The position numbers and the translations under genes were made by a program. The notes under the pieces are model-generated. The model was not told the DNA's origin and searched no databases. It worked only from the letters and a program-made list of their open reading frames with translations. A stretch of DNA of 64,000 nt from Sulfurimonas sp. (lineage in GTDB: Bacteria; Campylobacterota; Campylobacteria; Campylobacterales; Sulfurimonadaceae): the NCBI GenBank assembly GCA_021648285.1, contig JAKITC010000004.1, positions 27,771 through 91,770 of the forward strand. Direction: 5' to 3'. Position 1 is the first letter of the stretch; the number at the start of each line of letters is the position of its first letter. This document shows, one piece after another, positions 44,497-53,381 of this stretch.

Positions 44497-45233
44497 AAAT
44501 TACTTATAAACTCAAAAACCAAAGAAGAAAGGACAACACTGAAAATCATCGTATATCCAGTTGGCAAATCAAATAAATAAGAGACGACAAGCGCCACCAC
44601 GATACTGAGAGTTCCAAAAATCCATGCAAATATCAGCGGCTTTGTAAAGTTTTGCGAACTTGCCGCATAAGCAGGAGCGACTAACAAAGCAAACACAACT
44701 AACACACCTGCTAACTGTACAGAGGATGTGACAGTAAGACCTAGTGATATAAAAAAGACTAGCTCTTTAACAAATCCCGATGTTCTCGGATATACAAAAA
44801 ACATCACCATTGCAATCATGGAATAAACTATAAATGAGCCTAAAAGGTCATGCGGCATAGTGAAGAGGATATCTGCCGCACTCAGCTTGTTGAAAAGCTC
44901 CATCCCCTCACTGCTTTTAGCTAGTATCAGCATCATAGATGAAATTCCAAGAGCATACAAAAGCCCTATAAAAGCTTCGATTTTTTGAACTTTTTTTGAT
45001 GCATAGGCAATTATCACAGCGGCTAAAAGAGCAAAAAGCAAAGTTAAGAGTGTTTGATGTTCCCCTTCAAAAAATGCCACGCTTATAGCCATACCGATAG
45101 CCGCAATCTGCCCGATGGCAAGGTCGGTAAATATCACGCCTCTCTTAATAATCTCGAGTCCAAATATAGCATGAATAAAAACAAGCATTATGGCAAGCGC
45201 AAAGGCCGGCCATAATATTTCCACTAGTGACAT
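44472..45233 (-). CDS. znuB: Zinc/manganese ABC transporter permease (ABC-3 family)
   Basis: 253 residues with about 7-8 membrane helices and the ABC-3 pattern, including GLEIIKRGVIFTDLAIGQIAAIG near the start (the ATPase-contact region) and LAGVLVVFALLVAPAYAA. It overlaps the upstream binding-protein gene by 10 bases. Together they import Zn(II), or possibly Mn(II)/Fe(II). The usual ATPase subunit gene is absent from this cluster. Confidence 0.85.
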   Translation of the reverse strand: MSLVEILWPAFALAIMLVFIHAIFGLEIIKRGVIFTDLAIGQIAAIGMAISVAFFEGEHQTLLTLLFALLAAVIIAYASKKVQKIEAFIGLLYALGISSMMLILAKSSEGMELFNKLSAADILFTMPHDLLGSFIVYSMIAMVMFFVYPRTSGFVKELVFFISLGLTVTSSVQLAGVLVVFALLVAPAYAASSQNFTKPLIFAWIFGTLSIVVALVVSYLFDLPTGYTMIFSVVLSSLVFEFISNFKKPNLNY

Positions 45234-46105
45234 AACCTGTCTTTTATGGTGTTGTATAAGTTCTCTAAAGAGTCTGTACCCTCTACACTGCCAATATCAT
45301 GAGGAATGACTCTCACGGTTGCATTACTTTTAGATGCTATAAATTTTGCGGTTTTTTGTTCATGATAAACATCTTGCAAAATTATATTTACATCGTTTTC
45401 TCTCATCTTGTCTATTAACTCAATCGTATGCTTAGAACTCGGGGAAACACCTGGCAATGGCTCGATAGTTCCCACCGACTCTATGTTATATCTGCCTAGG
45501 ATATATCTGTAAAGTTTATGATACTGCACAACTTTTTTAGTTTTGCACTCTTGCATATCTGCATCAAACTGCGCTAGATAACTATTCCATTTAGATATAA
45601 AACTCTCAAGATTACTCTGATATTTGGCACTGTTTTTTGAATCAATTGCTTGAAGTTTTTTTGCTATAAGCATCGCAATCGGAATAATATTGTGCGGGTC
45701 TGAGCTAAAGTGAGGATTTCCCTGAGGATGGACATCCCCGAAAGCACGAGAAACGCTTAGCGGTTTATCCAGCAAATCCACTGTCCGGCTTACGTCTACA
45801 AAACCGACTGCACCTGAGATTACATGTGAGTTGTTTGCACTTCTTAAAAGAGGAGGAAGCCAACCTATTTCAAGTCCTGCCCCATTTATAACAAGCATGT
45901 CCGCGTTATGAACCTTGGGAAGGAGAGAAGGCTTGGGAACAATAAAATGCGGGTCGAATTTCGGTGAGGCCAAGACAACGACTTTTACGTTATCGGCTCC
46001 TACCTCTTTGGTAATCTCACCCAAATAATTATATGTTACTGCAACATTCACTTTGGCAAAAAGCGCAGCCGATAAAAACATAGTTATAAGTACTATTTTT
46101 TTCAT
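45224..46105 (-). CDS. znuA: Periplasmic metal-binding protein (ZnuA/TroA family)
   Basis: 293 residues with a signal peptide (ITMFLSAALFAKV). Cluster A-I features: FDPHFIVPKPS (first His ligand), NPHFSSDPHNI, VVQYHKLYRYIL and DVYHEQKTA supply further His/Glu/Asp. The His-rich mobile loop of many ZnuA proteins is absent. It delivers zinc (or another divalent metal) to the permease whose gene overlaps its 3' end. Confidence 0.85.
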   Translation of the reverse strand: MKKIVLITMFLSAALFAKVNVAVTYNYLGEITKEVGADNVKVVVLASPKFDPHFIVPKPSLLPKVHNADMLVINGAGLEIGWLPPLLRSANNSHVISGAVGFVDVSRTVDLLDKPLSVSRAFGDVHPQGNPHFSSDPHNIIPIAMLIAKKLQAIDSKNSAKYQSNLESFISKWNSYLAQFDADMQECKTKKVVQYHKLYRYILGRYNIESVGTIEPLPGVSPSSKHTIELIDKMRENDVNIILQDVYHEQKTAKFIASKSNATVRVIPHDIGSVEGTDSLENLYNTIKDRLCH

Positions 46106-46116
46106 CTAAAACTCTC

Positions 46117-47355
46117 CTAAAATGCGTGTGCGCCGTGTGCGCCGGCTTCAATCGTAATACCTAAAAGTACCTCATTTATATCTTTTTGCTCGCCGCTAAA
46201 CTCTTTTGATTTATCGTGTGTAAATTGTAAGCGGATTTTTGAAAATTCAAAGGGTTTGTACTCTACCATCGCCGTATATCTCTCTAAATCATCAGGCTGA
46301 TTATCCAAGTTCTTATTGAGCCAGTCGTAGCGGACACCTGTTGAGTAATTAGAGTTTATTTTATATACAAGTTCGCTGTGCATACCTGCCTGTGTTGTGC
46401 TCCCGCCAGCTGTTTTTTGGGTTCTTGAGAGCAGTTCGCTTTGCAGTGTTAAAGAGCTGTAGCTATCAAAGATGCTCTTAATAGTCAGCTCTGCACCATA
46501 AATATCCGAATCGTTTACCAATCCTATTGCTTCGTCTTCAAAATATTTACTGTGCGCCAAACTTACACCACCTAGAATTGATGTATCGCCGATATCGATA
46601 CTGCTTTTAACATATCCTATATATAGATTGTTCTCTTCATTTGGGCTCTCTGGGGTTAATTTCTGCATAGCTTCAGCACCAACCATCAGGTATGTATCTG
46701 TCGGAGCTATCCACTGCAGTTGCACACCCGAAGAGTTTATACCCTCACCGCCTATCAACGCCTCATAAACCAAAGGTTGCGATGTAAAGTTCCACGCATG
46801 TTGATGCATAGCATTTATGCGACCGAAATTACTTCTAAATTTACCTACTTTAGCGCGAAGTCCATAAGGCAATCCTCTTGTAGTGACAAAAGCTTCTTCA
46901 ACTTCTAAGCCATCCTCCCTGATGTGAAGAATAACATTCGCGTCAAAATACGGATCTACCACGGAATGAAGTGCCACTTCCGCATAGTTAAAGTTAAAAC
47001 CTCTATCTTTGTTAAAAGGTATCTCGGTCTCTGCACCGACTGGGGGAGTCTCCGTAAACCCTGGCATATTGTAAGCTTTATACTCACTGTTTTTTATATT
47101 TCTGCTAACTGCCGAAGCATCCAGAATAAATGACATGTCAGGTAAAAATGCACTTTGGTTAAAACTTGAACTGCTTTTTGTAGCAGTTGCGATTCTATCA
47201 TTCAGCTCTTTTTGAGCATTTACTTTTTGTGTTTGTTCAATCGTATTTAAATGTTGTTGTAATTGCGCAATCTGTTTTTTAAGTTCATCAATGTCATCAT
47301 TGGCAAAAAGTGCTGCCGATGATAGCATCGATAAAATCAGGGCATTCCTTATCAT
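46117..47355 (-). CDS. Outer-membrane beta-barrel protein of the zinc cluster
   Basis: 412 residues: a signal peptide (LILSMLSSAALFAND), an N-terminal coiled coil (about 22-50), then alternating beta-strand sequence to a C-terminal aromatic residue (GAHGAHAF). No TonB box or plug domain is visible, so it is a porin-like barrel rather than a TonB receptor. His residues cluster in GRINAMHQHAWNF and at the C-terminus. Its place 11 bases before znuA argues for zinc entry across the outer membrane. Confidence 0.7.
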   Translation of the reverse strand: MIRNALILSMLSSAALFANDDIDELKKQIAQLQQHLNTIEQTQKVNAQKELNDRIATATKSSSSFNQSAFLPDMSFILDASAVSRNIKNSEYKAYNMPGFTETPPVGAETEIPFNKDRGFNFNYAEVALHSVVDPYFDANVILHIREDGLEVEEAFVTTRGLPYGLRAKVGKFRSNFGRINAMHQHAWNFTSQPLVYEALIGGEGINSSGVQLQWIAPTDTYLMVGAEAMQKLTPESPNEENNLYIGYVKSSIDIGDTSILGGVSLAHSKYFEDEAIGLVNDSDIYGAELTIKSIFDSYSSLTLQSELLSRTQKTAGGSTTQAGMHSELVYKINSNYSTGVRYDWLNKNLDNQPDDLERYTAMVEYKPFEFSKIRLQFTHDKSKEFSGEQKDINEVLLGITIEAGAHGAHAF

Positions 47356-47394
47356 TATAGTCCTCCTAAAATTTTTATATTTGTTTGATTTATT

Positions 47395-47667
47395 TTAGGA
47401 TAGTCTAGGAGGTGCACGTGACGAATAGGTTGAATTTACGCTAAAGTCGTAAACAGTCTCTTGAGGTTTACAGATTTGAATAAATGTATTTTCTATCTCA
47501 GCAAGTGTGAATGTTTGCGGAACATCAGTATTTAGTAGATTAGACTGTATTGTACAAATGGAACAATCGACATGTGTTTTTAAATCATTATGATGGTGAA
47601 GCACACCTACAAATGCTGCTAATACAAGCCAAACAACAGTAAGTTTATTCACAATAACTGATTTCAT
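47395..47667 (-). CDS. Small membrane-anchored His/Cys protein (DUF2946-like)
   Basis: 90 residues: one N-terminal hydrophobic helix (VVWLVLAAFVGVL) followed by HHHNDLKTHVDCSICT, a His/Cys cluster suited to binding zinc, and the tail SRAPPRLS common to DUF2946-type small proteins. First gene of the zinc cluster, 39 bases before the barrel gene. Possibly a periplasmic metal relay or sensor; inferred from residues and position. Confidence 0.6.
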   Translation of the reverse strand: MKSVIVNKLTVVWLVLAAFVGVLHHHNDLKTHVDCSICTIQSNLLNTDVPQTFTLAEIENTFIQICKPQETVYDFSVNSTYSSRAPPRLS

Positions 47668-47720
47668 GTCGAAATTATAACAGAAACTTAGCTTTATTCT
47701 TTAATAAACACATAATTGAA

Positions 47721-47733
47721 TATAATCATTATA
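47721..47733. promoter_or_regulatory. Symmetric divergent -10 / possible metalloregulator site
   Basis: TATAATCATTATA is a perfect 6-1-6 palindrome that gives a TATAAT -10 on each strand, between the minus-strand zinc cluster and the plus-strand rhodanese gene. The sequence also resembles the core of a Fur/Zur box, which would let one regulator shut both directions. Confidence 0.4.
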
Positions 47734-47751
47734 AAAATTACTAGGTTAAAA

Positions 47752-48066
47752 ATGATATTTCCAAATGAATGGACTCAAAAAGAGTTTTTGCAAAACAAGA
47801 AGAAGCTTGAAATTGATGGCATAAAAGTCATTCTTGTTGATACAATTTTATCCCCTATCCAAAAAGCTGATACTGTAGTCTATAATCCTTATGAGTTAAA
47901 AAATGAGCCCGAAGGAACCGTCTTTGTCTTCTATTGCGATACGGGCAAAGCAACGCTAAACAGATTAAATGAATATAGAGAGAAATTTCCAAACCATATC
48001 TGCATCTCACTAAAAGGTGGTAGAGGTTACTGGAGAAAAAACATGATGGTTATTAATGACGACTAA
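47752..48066 (+). CDS. Rhodanese-like domain protein
   Basis: 104 residues from ATG 47752; the track start 47716 falls in the promoter palindrome. Single rhodanese fold with DGIKVILVDTI, YNPYELKN and the active-site loop FYCDTGKATLN, whose Cys could carry a persulfide, then SLKGGRGYW. No signal peptide, so cytoplasmic sulfur transfer. It overlaps the DUF309 gene by 11 bases. Confidence 0.75.
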   Translation: MIFPNEWTQKEFLQNKKKLEIDGIKVILVDTILSPIQKADTVVYNPYELKNEPEGTVFVFYCDTGKATLNRLNEYREKFPNHICISLKGGRGYWRKNMMVINDD

Positions 48067-48400
48067 CGAACACAAACAACATCTAAAAGATTTTATACAA
48101 GAACTCGATGAAGAGAGGTTTTATGATGCACATGAGAGCTTAGAGGTCATCTGGTTTCCAAGACGTTTTGAAGATAGCAACGAGATGAAGCTTCTAAAGG
48201 GTTTTATCAATGCCTCTGTCTGTTTTGAACTTGTAAAAAAAGGTCGCAAAGAACCTGCTAAAAAAGTATGGAAAAATTATTTAAAATATAAACCTCTTTT
48301 GCACAAAGTAGAGTCTGAACATCTAACAGAGTATCATTCCATTTCCCTACATGTAGATGAAGCAAAAAATAAGTTAGATATCAATCTTCCTGTAGTATAA
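48056..48400 (+). CDS. DUF309 family protein
   Basis: 114 residues, all helical, with the DUF309 hallmark FYDAHESLEVIWFPRR and LLKGFINASVCFELVKKGR. The family is widespread, of unknown function, and probably metal-binding through the His/Glu of AHESLE. It overlaps the rhodanese gene by 11 bases and precedes mscS by 29 bases. Confidence 0.8.
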   Translation: MTTNEHKQHLKDFIQELDEERFYDAHESLEVIWFPRRFEDSNEMKLLKGFINASVCFELVKKGRKEPAKKVWKNYLKYKPLLHKVESEHLTEYHSISLHVDEAKNKLDINLPVV

Positions 48401-48429
48401 TTTCAAAAATACTTTAAAGGCAGGAAATA

Positions 48430-49248
48430 ATGGATTTTTCTAAATATACAGATATGGCTTTGACTTATGCCAGCGAATACGGTTTTAAAATTATAGTTGC
48501 GATATTCATCTTTGCTATTGGTAAGATGATTATTAAAAGGCTTACCGCCCTTTCTAAAAAACTGATGATTAAAGCCAAAGTAGATTTAACTTTGGTAGAG
48601 TTCTTAGAGAGCATTATCTACTTTATTCTACTGATTGTAGTTATTCTTGCCTCACTCAACACCTTAGGCATAAACACAACATCTTTTCTGGCAATTTTCG
48701 GTGCAGCAGGTTTAGCTGTTGGTCTGGCACTCAAAGATTCACTCTCCAACATAGGCGCAGCAGTTCTAATAATAATCTTTCGTCCTTTTAAAGTCGGAGA
48801 TACGATAGAAGCAGCTGGAACAACTGGTACTGTAAAAGACATAAATCTTTTCTCCACAATCATAGAGCCTGTTGATAAACGTATTATTATCGTTCCAAAC
48901 TCATCGATTATAGGTGGCAATATCACAAACTTTTCACGGAGAACAGAGCGTCGTGTCGAGCATGTATTTGGCATAGGCTATGATGATGATCTGAAACTTG
49001 CAAAAGAGACTCTGATGCAAATCATCAAAGATGATGAGAGGGTTTTAGATGAACCTACGCCACTTGTAGCTGTCGGGGAACTTGGTGATAACAGTGTCAA
49101 CTTTACATTTCGTGCATGGACGACAACTGAAGATTACTGGGATGTACACTTTGACATGTTAGAGAAAGTAAAGCTTGCATTTGATGAAAAAGGTATCTCT
49201 ATCCCTTATCCTCAGATGGATATTCATACAAATAAAATAGAATCTTAA
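48430..49248 (+). CDS. Small-conductance mechanosensitive channel (MscS)
   Basis: 272 residues, the size of E. coli MscS. Three membrane helices (about 15-35, 55-80, 85-110), the pore helix GAAGLAVGLALKDSLSNI, the MscS beta domain (RPFKVGDTIEAAGTTGTVKDI, IIVPNSSIIGGNITNFSR) and a C-terminal cage ending SIPYPQMDIH. It releases solutes on hypo-osmotic shock. Confidence 0.93.
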   Translation: MDFSKYTDMALTYASEYGFKIIVAIFIFAIGKMIIKRLTALSKKLMIKAKVDLTLVEFLESIIYFILLIVVILASLNTLGINTTSFLAIFGAAGLAVGLALKDSLSNIGAAVLIIIFRPFKVGDTIEAAGTTGTVKDINLFSTIIEPVDKRIIIVPNSSIIGGNITNFSRRTERRVEHVFGIGYDDDLKLAKETLMQIIKDDERVLDEPTPLVAVGELGDNSVNFTFRAWTTTEDYWDVHFDMLEKVKLAFDEKGISIPYPQMDIHTNKIES

Positions 49249-49257
49249 AGGGAAAGA

Positions 49258-50097
49258 TTGAAAAGAATAATACTTAGTACTCTAGTTGCGAGTTCACTAC
49301 TGATGGCAGCTAATGAAGCAGAGATAAAACAAGAAATATCAGATGTTGAAGCTCAGATTAAAGCACTAAACGCAAATCTAAAAAAACTAAAATCTACACT
49401 TCCTAAAAAAGTTGCTAAAAAAGATAGTGCCCAGAGCGAGTTTGTTACGCATACCGAATTAGGATATATCTCAACTTCTGGAAATACAAATACAGATACT
49501 TTTAACTTAGACACAAAGGTTAAAAAGAACTGGGGTCCACATGTATTTACATTTTCACTGCTTAAACAGTATGGTACAGAAAATGAAATAGAGACAAAGA
49601 ACAAGCTTTTAACTGAACTAGAGTATGACTATGATTTTACTGATAGACTATCATTTGGTTATTTGGTTGGCTACAAGGACGATAAGTTCTCAGGTTATGA
49701 TTACCAGTTCTACACTGGTCCCGGTGTAAAATACAAAGCAGTAAAAACTGATAAACATCTACTTAGCTTAGAGGGTAATATTCTTTATGCTATTGATGCC
49801 ATTGAAGATACAGCTCTCAAAAATGGAAACACCAAATCATATGCATCATATAGAACTAAAGTTGTATATGATTGGCAAATACTGGATAATCTAAAGTTCA
49901 ATCAAGAACTTAGCTACAGATCTGAATTTTCTAATACAAAGAATTACTTTATTTACTCAAAAACTCTACTCTCTAGTAAAATATCTGATATTTTTTCGGC
50001 TGGCATAAGTCAACAGATTGATTACATGAATCAACCAGCAGATGGAAAAACCGGTACAGATAGAACATTTACATTTAATCTTATTGCAGATTATTAA
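49258..50097 (+). CDS. DUF481 outer-membrane beta-barrel protein
   Basis: 279 residues from TTG, with AAGGGAAAG just upstream. Signal peptide (LVASSLLMAANEA), a short coiled coil (about 20-50), then the DUF481 barrel pattern (ELGYISTSGNTNTDTFN, YLVGYKDDKFSGYDYQ, GPGVKYKAVK). These salt- or stress-related outer-membrane proteins have no fixed function. Nine bases after mscS, so co-transcribed; its 3' end overlaps the convergent MFS gene. Confidence 0.82.
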   Translation: MKRIILSTLVASSLLMAANEAEIKQEISDVEAQIKALNANLKKLKSTLPKKVAKKDSAQSEFVTHTELGYISTSGNTNTDTFNLDTKVKKNWGPHVFTFSLLKQYGTENEIETKNKLLTELEYDYDFTDRLSFGYLVGYKDDKFSGYDYQFYTGPGVKYKAVKTDKHLLSLEGNILYAIDAIEDTALKNGNTKSYASYRTKVVYDWQILDNLKFNQELSYRSEFSNTKNYFIYSKTLLSSKISDIFSAGISQQIDYMNQPADGKTGTDRTFTFNLIADY

Positions 50098-51202
50098 TAG
50101 GCTCACTTTTTAACTTTTTACCCCAAAGATAAAGAGAGTAAAATGCCATAAGTGCGAGAAAAGCCGCACTTAAAAACAAGTATTTTGGATACAGCTCATA
50201 GACATATCCGGCAATCAATGCTCCCATAAATGCTCCAAACCCATAAGTAATTCCAGAGAAAAACTGCTGTGCTAAAGATTTATGTTTATAAAGATAAAAC
50301 AGGTAACTAATGGCAGCTGAGTGAAAGAGTGCAAAACTAAGCGCATGAATAGTCTGAGTAAAAAACAGAACTCCTAGATTGTCCGGAAACAAAAATAGTA
50401 AATACCATCTTATAGCTGTTACAAAAGTAGTGAACTGTAGTATAAGAAGCAGATTCTTTCGAAGTAGTCTTCCTTGAAAAAAGAGCATAAATATCTCAAC
50501 TACAACCCCAAAAGTCCAAAGATATATTGTCATATCCAGACTGACACCATGATCTGTTTCATAGATGGTAAAGAAGTTATAAAATGAGCCAAAACTAACC
50601 TGCATAAGCGTTAGCCCTGCCCATAGTTTCCAATCAGCTAATATATTTATATCATTTGCAACATTTTCGCTCCTATCCAAAAGAGCATCTGCTTTTCTAG
50701 CAATAACAAAAGCTGTCATGGAGGTTGTAAAAGTCAAAACAATTAGATAGTTCAGAGCAATATCAGGTGAACTTAAAAACTTCACTAAGACAAGCGCTAC
50801 CAAGATAAAACCAACTGAACCAAAAAGTCTAATCTTTCCATATCTCTCTTTACCAAGATGCTTCAAAGAGATTAACTCAATGTATGGAAGCACCAGACTA
50901 AGTCCAATTCCTAGTCCTATGTTTGAGAAAAGCAACTTATAAAAATTATCCAAAGAGAAGTAAAAGGCTATTGCGCTGACACACATTATCAGGAGTGATA
51001 CATTAAAGGTGAGTATATTTATTTTTAGCCCTCTGATAAAAGCAAAAGGAACTAAAAAACGCACTAGCGGTGCTGCGGCAAAGATAATACCAATCTCACT
51101 GGCAGAGTAACCGACCATCGCCAAAACTTTTGGCATAAAAATAATGTAAACACCGATAATTGAAAAATAAAAAAAGTAAAATGTGGCTAGCAATATTGAC
51201 AA
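50081..51202 (-). CDS. MFS transporter (LacY/PPP-type)
   Basis: 373 residues with about 12 membrane helices in two halves and no large loops; the GYSASEIGIIFAAAPLVRFLV segment and helix spacing resemble the MFS_1-like/PPP transporter group. Substrate unknown. The 3' end overlaps that of the DUF481 gene by 17 bases. Confidence 0.78.
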   Translation of the reverse strand: MSILLATFYFFYFSIIGVYIIFMPKVLAMVGYSASEIGIIFAAAPLVRFLVPFAFIRGLKINILTFNVSLLIMCVSAIAFYFSLDNFYKLLFSNIGLGIGLSLVLPYIELISLKHLGKERYGKIRLFGSVGFILVALVLVKFLSSPDIALNYLIVLTFTTSMTAFVIARKADALLDRSENVANDINILADWKLWAGLTLMQVSFGSFYNFFTIYETDHGVSLDMTIYLWTFGVVVEIFMLFFQGRLLRKNLLLILQFTTFVTAIRWYLLFLFPDNLGVLFFTQTIHALSFALFHSAAISYLFYLYKHKSLAQQFFSGITYGFGAFMGALIAGYVYELYPKYLFLSAAFLALMAFYSLYLWGKKLKSEPINNLQ

Positions 51203-51283
51203 TTTATATACCCTTATTTATTTTTAATGATGCAATTATAACGAATATTACATTTTAAGACTTTTTTAAGATCATAGACATGA

Positions 51284-51289
51284 TATAAT
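51284..51289 (+). promoter_or_regulatory. -10 of the PAS/MCP operon
   Basis: Consensus TATAAT 37 bases before the PAS ATG, inside an imperfect palindrome GACAT..ATGTC. Confidence 0.5.
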
Positions 51290-51326
51290 GTCCTCATATA
51301 ATACAAATTAACTCAAAAGGTTATTT

Positions 51327-51812
51327 ATGAATAAAGAGATGCATGAAGATGATTTTATTGTTTCAAAGACAAATCTAAAAGGTCAGATAATATACTGCAA
51401 TAAAATATTTATGGATATGGCAGAATACAGTGAAGAGGAGCTTCTTGGTAAACCTCATAATATAATAAGGCACCCTGATATGCCAAAGGCTGTATTTAAA
51501 TATCTATGGGATACCATTAAAGCAGGAGCAGAGGTTTTTGCTTATGTTATCAACCAAACAAAAAATGGTAATTCATATTGGGTATTTGCTAATGTAACTG
51601 CTTCACTTGATATAGATGGCTCAATAATAGGTTACTACTCGGTTAGACGAAGACCAAATCCAAAAGCACTTGAGATTGTCACCCCTCTTTATAAAAAAAT
51701 GATAGAGGTAGAAAAAAATAGCGGGGTTGAGGCTTCATTTAAAGTTTTAACAGATATCTTAGAAGAAAAAGGAGTAGGATATGATGAGCTTATCACCTCT
51801 ATACAAGAATAA
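51327..51812 (+). CDS. Stand-alone PAS-domain protein (Aer-like sensor)
   Basis: 161 residues, a single PAS domain ([54 protein letters not shown]-like core) of the kind that binds FAD in Aer. No membrane segment. It overlaps the chemoreceptor gene by 32 bases, and together the two proteins recreate an Aer receptor split in two, as in the CetA/CetB energy-taxis pair of Campylobacter jejuni. Confidence 0.85.
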   Translation: MNKEMHEDDFIVSKTNLKGQIIYCNKIFMDMAEYSEEELLGKPHNIIRHPDMPKAVFKYLWDTIKAGAEVFAYVINQTKNGNSYWVFANVTASLDIDGSIIGYYSVRRRPNPKALEIVTPLYKKMIEVEKNSGVEASFKVLTDILEEKGVGYDELITSIQE

Positions 51813-53220
51813 ACAAACTTTTATACTTACTATTACTCTTTTAGCAGTAGTGACATATGGACTAATTTCTGCAGAGTATACTTTAAGTTTAGCTGTGTTT
51901 ATTGTACTAATCATCTCACTATTTCTGCCATCTAATAGTGCCAATAATAGTAATTCTGATACATATGAATCAATTATTAACGTTTTAAAAGACGTAGCAG
52001 ATGGAAAGCTTGAAGGTCGTATTACAAATATACCAAACAATGACTCAAGCGAATCTGCATTTGCTTGGACGGTAAATGATGCACTTGACCAGCTAGAGGC
52101 CTTTATGAGAGATGCTCAGATATCAATAGAGTGTGCTTCTATTGGTAAGACATACAGAAGAACTCAACCAGCAGGACTTCATGGTATATTTCGTGTTACA
52201 TCAGAAAAACTAGGTTTAGCTGTTGATTCTGTCGCTGCCGGATACAAGACTAAACTAAAGGGTGATCTGTCTACAAAATTAAGTGAGCTTGGTGGCGGGA
52301 TAAGTGCAGGGCTACAAGTTATTCAAGATGATCTTGATGAATCACAAAATGAATCAATGAAAATAGCTGATGTTTCTAAAAAAACAGCTGACTCCTCAGC
52401 AAAAAGTTTAACTAGCGTTATAGACATCGGTGAAAAACTAAACAAACTTCTTAGTTCAATATCATCATCTCATGAAGGGATTATAAACCTGGAGCAAAGG
52501 TCTAAAGATATTGCTGATGTTGTTAATCTTATTAAAGATATTGCTGATCAAACTAATCTACTCGCTCTAAATGCAGCAATCGAAGCGGCACGTGCCGGTG
52601 AACATGGGCGCGGATTTGCTGTTGTTGCAGATGAAGTTAGAAAACTGGCAGAGAGGACTTCCAAAGCTACGAATGAGATAGATATAAATATCTCAACTCT
52701 TCAACAAGAGACAAATGATATGAGAGCTAACTCTGATGAAATTTTTGATATTGCTAAGAGTTCAAATGAGGTTATTCATGATTTTGAAGATACATTTAAA
52801 GAGCTTAACCTTTTAGCTAAAGAGTCATCTCAATCATCAGTTAAAATTCAAAATCGCATGTTTACAACACTGCTGAAAGTTGACCATGTTCTGTTTAAAT
52901 CAACTGCTTATTCAGCTGTACTGGATGAAGATGCAAATAAAAAATTTGTAGATCACAAAAGCTGTAGAATGGGTAAATGGTACCTTGGAATTGGTCAAGA
53001 ACATTTTGGGCAAACAAAAGCTTTTAAAGAGATGGATATCCCACATGAAAGAGTTCATGCTGCTGTTTTCAAAAACCAAGAATATATCCATGCACACAGT
53101 GTCTTGAAACTTGATAACCCTGATAAGATATTAAAGAATTTTGAAGATATGGAAGATGCATCTGATGAACTCTTTAATAAATTAGACGAAATGATTAATG
53201 AATATGTCCAAAATTTATAA
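51781..53220 (+). CDS. Methyl-accepting chemotaxis protein with C-terminal CZB domain
   Basis: 479 residues. Two close N-terminal hydrophobic segments ([31 protein letters not shown]) anchor it without a periplasmic sensor domain; a HAMP-like linker follows, then the signalling hairpin tip ([20 protein letters not shown]). The last roughly 120 residues form a CZB zinc-binding domain ([26 protein letters not shown]). It probably receives redox input from the PAS protein encoded just before, and zinc or hypochlorite input through CZB. Good GGAG site at 51771. Confidence 0.9.
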   Translation: MMSLSPLYKNKQTFILTITLLAVVTYGLISAEYTLSLAVFIVLIISLFLPSNSANNSNSDTYESIINVLKDVADGKLEGRITNIPNNDSSESAFAWTVNDALDQLEAFMRDAQISIECASIGKTYRRTQPAGLHGIFRVTSEKLGLAVDSVAAGYKTKLKGDLSTKLSELGGGISAGLQVIQDDLDESQNESMKIADVSKKTADSSAKSLTSVIDIGEKLNKLLSSISSSHEGIINLEQRSKDIADVVNLIKDIADQTNLLALNAAIEAARAGEHGRGFAVVADEVRKLAERTSKATNEIDINISTLQQETNDMRANSDEIFDIAKSSNEVIHDFEDTFKELNLLAKESSQSSVKIQNRMFTTLLKVDHVLFKSTAYSAVLDEDANKKFVDHKSCRMGKWYLGIGQEHFGQTKAFKEMDIPHERVHAAVFKNQEYIHAHSVLKLDNPDKILKNFEDMEDASDELFNKLDEMINEYVQNL

Positions 53221-53327
53221 GCGTGATGTTTACTTGTTATTAACTTATAATTAATATAATTAGGAATCTCAATTATGGATATACCCCCTTTTCATTTTTA
53301 GAGATATATATTTCCTATAAATTATTT

Positions 53328-53365
53328 AATTATCCGGTCTTTCTCCCTTTTTGGACTGGATAATT
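53328..53365 (+). other. Long inverted repeat in the leader of the radical-SAM gene
   Basis: AATTATCCGGTC pairs with GGACTGGATAATT over 12 bases with one G-T wobble, loop of 13 bases, ending 16 bases before the radical-SAM ATG. No T-run follows, so it is more likely a leader structure or operator than a terminator. The rest of the 161-base gap shows nothing else. Confidence 0.4.
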
Positions 53366-53381
53366 ATGCTAAACTTCAGCT

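Noticed and set aside
46117-47355. TonB-dependent zinc receptor
   Set aside because: No TonB box or plug domain, and at 412 residues it is too short; annotated as a plug-less barrel.
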